From Blautia schinkii DSM 10518 (GTDB taxonomy: Bacteria; Bacillota; Clostridia; Lachnospirales; Lachnospiraceae), in the NCBI GenBank assembly GCA_000702025.1, contig JNKJ01000006.1:48793-112792 (forward strand): a stretch of 64,000 bases of DNA, written 5' to 3'. Shown here one piece after another: positions 1 to 7,249 of this stretch. The notes under the pieces are model-generated. The model was given only the letters and a program-made list of their open reading frames with translations, searched no databases and was not told the DNA's origin. The translations under genes and the position numbers were made by a program. How positions within the stretch are numbered: position 1 is the first letter of the stretch; each line of letters opens with the position of its first letter.

Positions 1-230
1 CTACTACAGGATTGAGCCTTATGTGTGGTGTTCCGTGTTATGCGGAGGAGGGCATGGAGATTGTACAGAGAACCAAGGACGGAAAGAAATATATGTTCGT
101 GCCTAACTTCCAGGCTCAGCTGCAGGATATTTTTGTGAAAAAGGGGCTCCGGTCACTTTACGATGATGTGCAGTTTATGGAGCAGATTAAGCTGGATGCT
201 TATGAGACCGGTGTGTTTGAAGTATTGTAG
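1..230 (+). CDS. 3' end of a probable GH42-type beta-galactosidase (partial)
   Basis: The reading frame is already open at the window edge (codons begin at base 3) and stops at 228-230, so only about 75 C-terminal residues are visible. The tail reads as an alternating strand pattern with a KDGKKYMFVPN stretch and ends in a hydrophobic strand, GVFEVL. This resembles the small C-terminal beta domain of GH42 beta-galactosidases, where a similar 'DG..Y.F..N' strand and a final 'PYGV.VL' strand occur. Nothing catalytic is visible. Other glycosidases with a C-terminal beta-sandwich are possible. The gene begins upstream of the window. Confidence 0.5.
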   Translation, partial: TTGLSLMCGVPCYAEEGMEIVQRTKDGKKYMFVPNFQAQLQDIFVKKGLRSLYDDVQFMEQIKLDAYETGVFEVL

Positions 231-500
231 ATGAGGATTTAAATTCGTGTAGAGACATGTTTATATTCTGTGATTAGATAGGGTTCCCGGAATGGGGCTT
301 ACGAAAGAGCATCTTCTTTGTGATGAGAGTTCGCTTGATTGTGGCATCAGAATAGGTATTTCAGGACAAAATGATTGTCTAAAGGGGGTGTACAGGATAT
401 AATTAATTACAACAGTTGGCATTGACAATATAAAAATTATACAAAGTAAATATATACAGGTTCTTCTAATTGAAAATGAACTGTAGAGAGGGAAGTGTAT
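231..500. other. Intergenic stretch, no gene seen
   Basis: This AT-rich stretch lies between the partial glycosidase and the broken nucleotidyltransferase. I see no credible reading frame, no clear terminator and no complete promoter. A TTGACA occurs near 422 but without a matching -10 at normal spacing. It may be decayed DNA like its right neighbour. Confidence 0.4.
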
Positions 501-770
501 ATGACAGTTGGATATATTAGAAATGTAGTTGTTACCCTGATACCAAAGTACCCGATCAGCAAAATTACGTTATTTGGTTCAAGGGCTGCTGGGACAGAAA
601 GTACAGACAGTGATGTGGATTTGATTATAGAATTTTCTTCGACTATTTAGTTAATAACATTGGCAAGTATCCGTTATGAATTGGAAGAAGCTTTCGGCGT
701 GTCTGTCGATGTTATACATGGACAAATTTCTGAAACGGATATCATTGAGGTTGATAAAGAGGTGATTTAG
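501..770 (+). pseudogene. MNT-type nucleotidyltransferase (antitoxin of a MNT/HEPN pair), interrupted by an in-frame stop
   Basis: Reading from ATG 501 gives 49 codons, a TAG at 648-650, then 39 further codons in the same frame to a TAG at 768-770. Across the stop the product is a normal minimal nucleotidyltransferase: GSRAAGTESTDSDVDLIIEF is the family's GSxAxG...SDxD motif, followed by a helix and a VSVDVIHG strand. In intact pairs this small protein AMPylates the HEPN toxin encoded immediately downstream. The single nonsense codon falls just after the catalytic motif, so a functional product is unlikely unless the stop is suppressed. The downstream partner is also truncated, which supports decay of the whole module rather than a sequencing error. 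Confidence 0.75.
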
Positions 771-771
771 T

Positions 772-858
772 ATGCAGCATAGAGATCAAATTAAAAAGAT
801 TTATTTTAAATTAGGTTCGAGCATGATACGTAGCAAACACAGAATGGAGGAAATATAA
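772..858 (+). pseudogene. HEPN-domain toxin remnant (28 codons)
   Basis: An ATG one base after the nucleotidyltransferase stop opens a 28-codon frame beginning MQHRDQIKKI, the kind of start seen for HEPN proteins placed right after MNT genes. The frame then runs into unrelated sequence and ends at TAA 856-858, overlapping the next gene's ATG. The catalytic RxxxxH helix of HEPN is absent. I read it as the 5' stub of a deleted toxin gene whose end was replaced by the leader and ribosome site (GGAGG, 846-850) of the thioesterase gene. Confidence 0.55.
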
Positions 859-1562
859 TGAGCTACAGTTTTGACGGCCGTGTGCGTTACAGTGAAATCG
901 GGGAGAATGGGTGTCTTACATTGCCGGGAATTCTGAATTATTTTCAGGATTGCTGCACGTTTCACTCTGAATCTATCGGCCTGGGCGTGGACGCGCTGAA
1001 AAAGAAGGAAAAGGGCTGGGTGCTTTCTGCCTGGCAGGTAGTGGTGAACCGGTATCCCCGCATGGGGGAGGACATCCGTACAACTACATGGCCGTACGAT
1101 TTCCGCGGATTCCTGGGTAAACGTAACTTTACGATGGACACGGCAGAGGGCGAGCGGCTGGCGTATGCGAATACCTTGTGGACGCATATGAATATACGTA
1201 CGGGTTTTCCGGAAAAGCTAACCCCGGAGGATACAGCGGGCTATGAATTGGGCGAAAAGCTTAAAATGGACTATGCGCCTCGGAAGATCAGCGTGCCTGA
1301 GGATAGGACAGAAAAGGAAGCTTTTGTGGTACAGAAGCATCATCTGGATACAAACCATCACGTGAACAATTGCCAGTATGTGCGTATGGCAGCCGATTAT
1401 CTGCCGGAGGGATTTAAAATCCGCCAGCTTCGGGCTGAGTATAAGCAGCAGGCAAAGCTGCATGATACAATCTGCCCTGAGGTGTGTTGTGAGACAGGGA
1501 AAATCATAATTTTGCTTAACAATGAGGATGGGGTACCGTATACGGTAGTAGAATTCGCATGA
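858..1562 (+). CDS. Acyl-ACP thioesterase (FatA/FatB-like)
   Basis: A 234-residue protein of the bacterial acyl-ACP thioesterase family, which hydrolyses acyl-acyl carrier protein in the cytosol to release free fatty acids. It has two hotdog halves: residues 1-120 with a conserved WVLSAWQVVVNRYPRMGE strand-turn-strand, and 130-234 carrying the active-site motif LDTNHHVNN (164-171), whose Asp/Asn/His are the family's catalytic residues. The length is normal for the family. The start is supported by GGAGG eight bases upstream. It appears monocistronic. Substrate chain length cannot be read from the sequence. Confidence in the family is high; the physiological role in clostridia is poorly defined. 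Confidence 0.88.
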   Translation: MSYSFDGRVRYSEIGENGCLTLPGILNYFQDCCTFHSESIGLGVDALKKKEKGWVLSAWQVVVNRYPRMGEDIRTTTWPYDFRGFLGKRNFTMDTAEGERLAYANTLWTHMNIRTGFPEKLTPEDTAGYELGEKLKMDYAPRKISVPEDRTEKEAFVVQKHHLDTNHHVNNCQYVRMAADYLPEGFKIRQLRAEYKQQAKLHDTICPEVCCETGKIIILLNNEDGVPYTVVEFA

Positions 1563-1598
1563 TTTCGCTGTTTTTCACCATTTTTCTGTGAAAAGATG

Positions 1599-1627
1599 CT
1601 TGTGGACGAGCAAAGAATCCCTTATAA
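1599..1627 (+). promoter_or_regulatory. Possible promoter for the LacI-family gene
   Basis: TATAAT at 1622-1627 lies 17 bases after TTGTGG (1599-1604), a weak -35. It lies about 80 bases before the LacI start. A CACAC-GTAA-GTGTG inverted repeat (1638-1651) sits just after the predicted start point, where a repressor could block initiation. Moderate to low confidence because the -35 is poor. Confidence 0.4.
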
Positions 1628-1659
1628 TTTAAGTTAACACACGTAAGTGTGAAAACAAG

Positions 1660-1689
1660 AAGAACATCCTGTACTCCAGGGTGTTTCTT
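1660..1689 (+). other. Leader hairpin between thioesterase and LacI gene
   Basis: An imperfect inverted repeat (arms about 1661-1671 and 1677-1689, 5-base loop) lies 18 bases before the LacI start codon. It is not followed by a T run, so it is a weak terminator at best. It may end thioesterase transcripts or fold in the LacI leader. Confidence 0.35.
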
Positions 1690-1706
1690 GACATAAGGGT
1701 GAAAAT

Positions 1707-2786
1707 ATGAGTGGAATTAAAGATGTCGCAAAGAGAGCCGGTGTATCAATCTCAACGGTTTCTAATGTATTGAACAAGTCTAAATATGTCAGTCCTGAGC
1801 TGGTGAAGCGGGTGGAGGATGCCGTTAAGGAGCTTTCCTACGAGGTAAATCCCATAGCCAGAAGTATGAAGAGTAATAAGTCAGGAACAATCGGTGTTAT
1901 CACGGAAGATATGTGTGGTGTATTTTATCCTTATGTGGTTAAGGGCATTAATTCTGTCGCCATGGAGAAGGGGTACCAGATTATTATCTGCGATACGCAG
2001 GGCACTTATGGCGATCGTGAGGCTATCAAGAGAGAGCAGCAGCTATTCCGCAGATTATTTGCCAGCCGAGTAGACGGCATTCTTTTTGTTTCCAGTATAC
2101 CAAATGAGATGAAAGAAAAATATTTTGCCGGAATTAAGAAGCAGGCGAACCAGTATAAAAAGATTCCTATTGTGAGCCTGGAGCGTGATTTTACGAGTGT
2201 GGGTATCGATTCTGTGTATTTCGACGGCTTTGACAATACGAAAAGGGCTGTGCAACATCTCATTGACTGCGGTTGTAAGAAGATTGGACATATCACAGGG
2301 CCGACTGGGATGCAGATCGCTCAGGAGCGTATTCAGGGTTATAAAAGCTGCATGGAGGATAATGGCCTTTCTTATGATGACAAAATGATTGTTTTTGGTG
2401 ATTACAGCCATCAGAGCGGTTACATGGCAATGCGTAAGCTACTGTACGATGTTCCGGACATCGACGGGGTTTTCTGTGGAAATGACCAGATGGCGATAGG
2501 TGCGCTTAAGGTTCTCAAGGAATGCGGGCGGCGGGTGCCGGAGGATATAAAGCTGATGGGGTATGATGATGTTTTTATTTCCAGCGTTGTGGAGCCGTCG
2601 ATTTCTACCTTTCATATCCAGAAGCGGCATGCAGGCATTGAGGCTGCCAAGATGTTATTCGAGCGTATAGAGAATCCGGAGGATGAGAAGCATGTTGCCA
2701 GAGGGCTTAAGATGGAAGGACGTCTTGTGGTGCGTAAGTCTACGGTGGCAACGGCGCCGGAGGATTGGATACTTTCGGATTGGTGA
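1707..2786 (+). CDS. LacI/GalR-family transcriptional regulator
   Basis: A 359-residue regulator with the usual plan: a LacI helix-turn-helix at residues 3-25 (IKDVAKRAGVSISTVSNVLN), a hinge helix with NPIARSMK near 50, and a type-I periplasmic-binding-protein fold sugar sensor at about 60-345. Late motifs typical of the family are present: CGNDQMAIGAL near 255 and MGYDDV near 285. It is cytoplasmic and should bind palindromic DNA with a central CpG. No transporter or enzyme gene is adjacent in the same orientation. Its targets are not shown by position; the AAACGTTT operators upstream of the 16-kb operon are one candidate. The ribosome site (AAGGGTG) is mediocre. Confidence 0.9.
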   Translation: MSGIKDVAKRAGVSISTVSNVLNKSKYVSPELVKRVEDAVKELSYEVNPIARSMKSNKSGTIGVITEDMCGVFYPYVVKGINSVAMEKGYQIIICDTQGTYGDREAIKREQQLFRRLFASRVDGILFVSSIPNEMKEKYFAGIKKQANQYKKIPIVSLERDFTSVGIDSVYFDGFDNTKRAVQHLIDCGCKKIGHITGPTGMQIAQERIQGYKSCMEDNGLSYDDKMIVFGDYSHQSGYMAMRKLLYDVPDIDGVFCGNDQMAIGALKVLKECGRRVPEDIKLMGYDDVFISSVVEPSISTFHIQKRHAGIEAAKMLFERIENPEDEKHVARGLKMEGRLVVRKSTVATAPEDWILSDW

Positions 2787-2936
2787 AAATTGGATAGCTG
2801 TTGTGAAGTATCTCTGTGCCAGAAAAGGTCTGATATATCCCTATGTGGGGAGATGCCTGCCTGAGCTTAGCGCAGAGGAACGGGGATGTATTGATACTTA
2901 TCTCCGTAACCATGAGGCGATGTATTGATGTAAATG

Positions 2937-3001
2937 CCGCCCCAGATATGTCAATCCCATTTTAATTATGGCGTTGGCAAACCTGGGGCGGGATTTTTTT
3001 T
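2937..3001 (+). terminator. Rho-independent terminator with a long loop
   Basis: Nine perfectly paired bases, CCGCCCCAG (2937-2945) and CTGGGGCGG (2983-2991), are followed by an eight-T run (2994-3001). The 37-base loop is unusually long. It would end transcription of the LacI gene and whatever followed it. Confidence 0.65.
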
Positions 3002-3106
3002 GTCTTGTGCCCGCTCATATAGATGTTCCGGGCGTAAACGCAGTACAAGGATAAAAAAGTTTCAGTTGTATTAATAGTTTTAACTACAGTAAGAATGGAG
3101 GAAATG
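2961..3106 (+). repeat. Intergenic repeat, copy 1 (about 145 bp)
   Basis: By hand alignment this is roughly 80-85% identical to 15737-15882, in the same orientation. Both copies start at ATTATGGC, share the CCTGGGGCGGGA-poly-T block, and end with CTACAGTA(A/G)AATGG. Both lie upstream of the leftmost promoter of a sugar locus. It encodes no open frame. Confidence 0.75.
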
Positions 3107-3268
3107 CTTTTCGATGGGATTTGATAAAAATATATAAAAATTTTCCGAAATTATCTGCTTGCGTTTATCGATTAAAAGAAAGAAAAAAGAAATAAAGTAA
3201 AAATATATGAATTACAGTATGATTTTCTATGTATAGTCCACAAAAACAACAAAATTATCAGAAAAATA

Positions 3269-3318
3269 TTGACTTTAATCTTCTTACAACAGTATAATAA
3301 ACATAAAATATTGCGCAA
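3269..3318 (+). promoter_or_regulatory. Promoter and TTGCGCAA operator of the secreted hydrolase gene
   Basis: TTGACT (3269-3274), an 18-base spacer and TATAAT (3293-3298) form a good sigma-A promoter. The palindrome TTGCGCAA (3311-3318), flanked by near-symmetric A/T arms, starts just after the predicted start point. That is a classical blocking position for a LacI-type repressor. The same palindrome lies at three other promoters of this locus. Confidence 0.8.
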
Positions 3319-3398
3319 ATATTTTATGATATTTTTCTGAGTATTCCGTACGGAGGAGGGACGAGAAAAAACTGTTGTTTGTAGTGGAGGGAAAAGAT

Positions 3399-4949
3399 AT
3401 GATGAAAAAAGTTTTAAAGGCTTTTGCAGCCGGGACAATTACCCTTTCGGTAATGATTTGTAGTTCGGTGTATGGGCAGTCGGAGGCATTTGTAAAAATT
3501 CCGGATTTCGAAGGGCCGATTCCGATTACAGAAACGTCTCATCCTTTTACGGTAGGTGGTACAGATCTGGCAGCCAACGGATATGTGCTTGAAGAGTATT
3601 ACGTGAGCGGAACCTCTAATGTATATGACTGGGGTGAGGATGGCAGTGCGGAGAAACCCCAGGTTAGAACAGCTGATGCGCCTTATACTACCAGGATTGT
3701 GGTGCGAAAGCCCCAGAATACAGGAAGCTTCAGCGGAAATGTATGGGTGGAATTGAATAATCCGTCCCGGGGCTGGGATGTGGAGGTGCAGTGGCCTGTG
3801 GTCCAGGAGGAGGTTATGTCTTCCAGAGATATTTGGGTTGCCATGACTGCCAAACCTAATGTGATTGCGGCACTTAAGCGTGTGGATGAGGAGCGTTACG
3901 GAAAGCTTTCTATGGATAATCCTTTGCCGCCGGAGGAACAAACGGCAGGTTTGCTGCCTGGCGAGGAAGGGTACGACGAAAATCTTTCCAAGCTTTATGA
4001 AAACGGTCTTGTGTGGGATATGTTCAGTCAGGTAGGAGCGCTGATGCGGGATAATAACGGACCGTTGGCAGGCTATGATGTTAAATATGTGTTTGGGACC
4101 GGAGAATCCCAGACAGGCTTTTATCTTAATACTTATGCAGCCAATTTCGCTGAGGATGCTATGCTGGAAGAGGGAAAAACCGTATATGACGGATTTATTT
4201 CTGCTTCCGGAGCCGGCAAAGTGATTGCTATCAACCAGGCATTGGAGCCTCTTGGGCCTGATGACCCCAGAAGCCGGCTTCCTCAAAAGCATGTTCCGTT
4301 TATGAGAATAGATTCCCAGGGGGATATCTTCCGCCTCGGAAGTTATGAGTGGCGCAGGGAGGACTGCGATGACGAGGATGCGGGATATCGGATTTATGAA
4401 ATTGCGGGCGCGCCTCATGGTCCTTCTTATATTATGGGATATCAGCCCTTGGAGACAGATATTCTGAAAACGGGTAACCTTCCGTCTCAGGTTCCGTATC
4501 AGTATGGGGGAATGGAAGAAAAAGCAAATCATTTTTACCGGCAGTATATGGAAAAAGCGATGTACTATAATTTTAAAGAATGGGTTATAAACGGAACCTT
4601 GCCGCCGAAGGCAGAGCCTATTGAGGTTACGGAAGACGGGACGGCGTTTGTCTATGATGAACACGGAAACGTAAAAGGAGGAGTGAGGAGTCCTGCCCTG
4701 GATGTTCCTACAGCTACTTACCGTGAGCTTGCCACAGAAATGGAGGGGCAGCCCTATGCCTGGTCATTTGGCAGTCAGGAAGATTTTAGTACAAGTAAAC
4801 TGCAGGAGCTTTACGGGGTCATTGAACCTCAACAGACTTATGTGAAAATGGTGGAAGAATCCGCGGATAAATTAACTGAGGAGGGGTTCTTGCTCCCTGA
4901 GGATGCGGCGGCCATTTCTGTGCAGGCGCAGTATACACCAATTCCATAA
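3399..4949 (+). CDS. Secreted alpha/beta-hydrolase-domain protein (putative esterase)
   Basis: A 516-residue exported protein. The ATG at 3399 is preferred because GGAGGG lies seven bases upstream and the product then starts with a signal peptide (MMKK, hydrophobic core, cut near SVYGQS). The mature protein resembles the uncharacterised 'alpha/beta hydrolase domain' family of secreted esterase-like proteins. A nucleophile elbow, GTGESQTG, places Ser near 237, and AGAPHG places a catalytic-type His near 340, with Asp candidates between them. No lipobox or sortase signal is visible, so it is probably released. Its promoter carries the operator shared with the adjacent regulator and 3-keto-sugar operons. 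It may remove an acyl or other ester from a glycoside before uptake. Substrate unknown. Confidence 0.72.
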   Translation: MMKKVLKAFAAGTITLSVMICSSVYGQSEAFVKIPDFEGPIPITETSHPFTVGGTDLAANGYVLEEYYVSGTSNVYDWGEDGSAEKPQVRTADAPYTTRIVVRKPQNTGSFSGNVWVELNNPSRGWDVEVQWPVVQEEVMSSRDIWVAMTAKPNVIAALKRVDEERYGKLSMDNPLPPEEQTAGLLPGEEGYDENLSKLYENGLVWDMFSQVGALMRDNNGPLAGYDVKYVFGTGESQTGFYLNTYAANFAEDAMLEEGKTVYDGFISASGAGKVIAINQALEPLGPDDPRSRLPQKHVPFMRIDSQGDIFRLGSYEWRREDCDDEDAGYRIYEIAGAPHGPSYIMGYQPLETDILKTGNLPSQVPYQYGGMEEKANHFYRQYMEKAMYYNFKEWVINGTLPPKAEPIEVTEDGTAFVYDEHGNVKGGVRSPALDVPTATYRELATEMEGQPYAWSFGSQEDFSTSKLQELYGVIEPQQTYVKMVEESADKLTEEGFLLPEDAAAISVQAQYTPIP

Positions 4950-5030
4950 AGCATCGGTCCGGGATGCTGCGGAAAGGGAACCTCACATATCATAAGATTT
5001 GTCAAAGCCAATTATTTTCAGCGGAGGTAG

Positions 5031-5073
5031 TTGCGCAAATTTTATTGACACTTTTTTTGGCAACAGCTATAAT
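5031..5073 (+). promoter_or_regulatory. Promoter and upstream TTGCGCAA operator of the LacI-SBP fusion regulator
   Basis: Perfect consensus TTGACA (5045-5050), 17 bases, TATAAT (5068-5073). TTGCGCAA (5031-5038) lies immediately upstream of the -35. This differs from the other three sites, which lie downstream of the -10, and suggests weaker repression or activation of the regulator's own gene. The predicted transcript starts near 5080, so an ATG at 5082 would have no leader. Confidence 0.8.
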
Positions 5074-5111
5074 GGAATTAAATGCAGTGTCAAACAGCAA
5101 AGAAAGGAAAT

Positions 5112-7205
5112 ATGGGGGTCCCGAAAATGGCGACAATTAAAGATATAGCAAAAATAGCCGGGGTTTCTACATCTACCGTATCTCATGTGGTGAACCATAC
5201 TCGTTATGTCAGCCCGGAATTGGTGGAAAAAGTAGAGAAGGCAATTCAGGAGCTTGACCAGCTGCCGAATTTTATAGTAAAAAAAACAAAGGGATATAAG
5301 AATCCGGGGGTACAAAAATATGTGCTGCTTTTGCGCTCCGAAAACAGCAGTCTTTTTCAGCGGCAGATTGAGGAGAGCATGGAAGCACTGTTTACAGATG
5401 CAGAGTACACGCTGCTGGCTGTGGGATACGACAAAAGTGCTGCCCGTCTTGAAATTGTCAAAACTATGCTTATGGATAAACCGGAGCTTTGCGGAGTAAT
5501 CGCGTTTCCTGATGAGATGGGAGTCCTGGATGCTTCGTTTTTTCAGGGAGCAAGTGTGCCTGTTGTTTTGATAGGGAAGGATCTACAGGATTTTAATACA
5601 GATGTTCTGTATTCAGATACCTTTGAAGGAAGCTACCGTGCAGTGAAGCATTTGATAAAAAACGGCCATGAACATATAGCGTTTTTAGGCAGCTGGCAGG
5701 ATTATACCGCCCGGCGTCTTGAGGGGTATAAGAAGGCCTTGGAGGATTACCATATCCGATTTAACGAAGAACTGGTGTTCTCTAAACTGAACACAGAAGA
5801 AGAAGTGTTTACGGTCCTGGAGAAAATGATGGGTGCCCCTGTGATTCCTACGGCGGTCATTGCTGCCAATTCTGCCCCCCTTATTCCTCTTTTAAAATAC
5901 ATGAATGCACATAATATTCTCATTCCAAAAGATATATCCGTGGTGAGTCTTAACGATTTTGAGTGGGCTTCGCTGCTGACTCCGGAAATGACATGTATTG
6001 ACAAGCAGCCGGAAGAATTTGCTGCACTGTCGGCAAGGATTCTGTTGGGACGTATACAAAAAGGAGAGGCGGCGAATGCGGCGGCACTTGAACAGGATTA
6101 TCAGCACATTACATTATCCACACAGCTCAATGTAAGAGGATCTACCTGCGGCATCGGAAGGGGACCCTTCGGTGAAAAAGCGGAAAATGCAGATTCCCTT
6201 ATTTTGTCGGAGGCGGAGAAGGAGATGATACGCCGTAAGAATTATACAGCGGCTATTTCCTTCCATTATACAGGTAAGGCGTGGATGCGGCTGCAGGAAA
6301 ACGGAATTAAGAAAATCTTCGGGGAACTGGGGATATCACTGATTGCTGTGACAGATGCGCATTTTGATGCTTCATTGCAATGCAAACAGCTGGAAAGCAT
6401 CCGTTTTCTGGATCCTGATATCCTGATCGCAATTCCGGTGGACAGCCGGGATACAGCGGAAGCCTTCCGGGAGATTGCGAAAAGTGATACCAAATTGGTT
6501 TTGATTACAAATATACCGGAGGGAATCACCTCCAGGGACTATGTTTCCTGCATTTCTGTAAATGAACATTCTCATGGCCGCAATATGGGACATGGACTTG
6601 GTGAATATATGGTGCATCATGGGCTGCGCCATGCGGGGCTCATACGTCATGGCGACCAGAATTTTTTTGCCACCAAGCAAAGAGATGATGCTGCGGAACA
6701 GGTGCTGGCGGAAGAATTTCCTGAACTGCATATCTGCGGGGAAATGAATTTTCTTCTGGAAAGTGAAGTGTACAAAAAAACATTGGATTTTGTAAACCAC
6801 CATCCCGAAGTGGAAGCATTGTACGTTTCCTGGGACGGCCCGGCGCTGGAGGTGATTAAGGCGCTCACGGATATGAACCGTACAGATATTGCGGTGGTGA
6901 CAGGTGACCTTGATTATTCTATTGCAATGAACATGGCGAAAGGCGGTATGGTGAAGATGCTCAGCGCCCAATGTCCTTATGAACAGGGAGAGGCTATTGC
7001 ACTAGCTGCGGCTAATGCACTTTTGGGAAAGAAAACCCCTTCATTTATAGGTATTGAGCCTGTGTGTGTGGGACCTGATAATCTACTGAAGACATGGGGC
7101 AATGTATTCAGGGAAGAGCCGCCTGCTGAGCTTCGTAATGCGATCCGGCAGAATCCAAACCATATCAGCCACAAAAAAGAAAGCTTATCATACGGAGAAA
7201 TATAA
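5112..7205 (+). CDS. LacI-family regulator fused to a second sugar-binding (SBP-like) domain
   Basis: A 697-residue protein with three modules. Residues 6-50 are a LacI helix-turn-helix (ATIKDIAKIAGVSTSTVSHV) and hinge. Residues about 68-350 are the usual LacI sensor fold. Residues about 365-690 are a second type-I periplasmic-binding fold. This last module matches the solute-binding protein encoded at 10577-11674 almost throughout, for example YTAAISFHY in both, then DPDI/NPDI, YVSC and PYEQG/PYDQG blocks. It has no signal peptide, so the second sensor should sit in the cytoplasm. LacI proteins are normally 330-350 residues. The start at 5112 is chosen because AAAGGA lies close upstream and the transcript seems to begin near 5080. 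It probably controls the TTGCGCAA regulon, including itself. Confidence 0.85.
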   Translation: MGVPKMATIKDIAKIAGVSTSTVSHVVNHTRYVSPELVEKVEKAIQELDQLPNFIVKKTKGYKNPGVQKYVLLLRSENSSLFQRQIEESMEALFTDAEYTLLAVGYDKSAARLEIVKTMLMDKPELCGVIAFPDEMGVLDASFFQGASVPVVLIGKDLQDFNTDVLYSDTFEGSYRAVKHLIKNGHEHIAFLGSWQDYTARRLEGYKKALEDYHIRFNEELVFSKLNTEEEVFTVLEKMMGAPVIPTAVIAANSAPLIPLLKYMNAHNILIPKDISVVSLNDFEWASLLTPEMTCIDKQPEEFAALSARILLGRIQKGEAANAAALEQDYQHITLSTQLNVRGSTCGIGRGPFGEKAENADSLILSEAEKEMIRRKNYTAAISFHYTGKAWMRLQENGIKKIFGELGISLIAVTDAHFDASLQCKQLESIRFLDPDILIAIPVDSRDTAEAFREIAKSDTKLVLITNIPEGITSRDYVSCISVNEHSHGRNMGHGLGEYMVHHGLRHAGLIRHGDQNFFATKQRDDAAEQVLAEEFPELHICGEMNFLLESEVYKKTLDFVNHHPEVEALYVSWDGPALEVIKALTDMNRTDIAVVTGDLDYSIAMNMAKGGMVKMLSAQCPYEQGEAIALAAANALLGKKTPSFIGIEPVCVGPDNLLKTWGNVFREEPPAELRNAIRQNPNHISHKKESLSYGEI

Positions 7206-7243
7206 AAAGGTTCCCGGCGCATCCTACTGCCGGGAACCTTTTT
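7204..7243. terminator. Bidirectional terminator between convergent genes
   Basis: A 15-base perfect inverted repeat (arms 7204-7218 and 7229-7243, A5 at one end and T5 at the other, 10-base loop) works on both strands. It ends the fusion regulator gene rightward and the oxidoreductase operon leftward. Confidence 0.92.
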
Positions 7244-7249
7244 AACGGT

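Larger units (their letters stand above)
2787..3398. other. 612-base intergenic region: gene-end remnant, terminator, repeat copy 1, promoter with operator
   Basis: From left to right this holds an open stretch to 2934 (about 45 codons, unrecognised, possibly the tail of a lost gene), a terminator (2937-3001), the first copy of a 145-base intergenic repeat (2961-3106), an AT-rich stretch without features, and the promoter and TTGCGCAA operator of the secreted hydrolase. Confidence 0.6.

Noticed and set aside
2683..2928. An 81-codon frame overlapping the LacI gene's 3' end
   Set aside because: Its first part is out of frame inside a clear LacI gene and there is no ribosome site; the last 45 codons could be a remnant but match nothing I know.
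3414..4664. A 416-codon open frame on the minus strand opposite the secreted hydrolase
   Set aside because: The plus frame has a promoter, ribosome site, signal peptide and catalytic motifs; the minus frame is rich in Arg/His/Ile with no domain pattern, so it is a shadow.
5082..5111. A longer start for the LacI-SBP fusion protein at ATG 5082
   Set aside because: The perfect promoter puts the transcript start near 5080, leaving no ribosome site; ATG 5112 has AAAGGA upstream.
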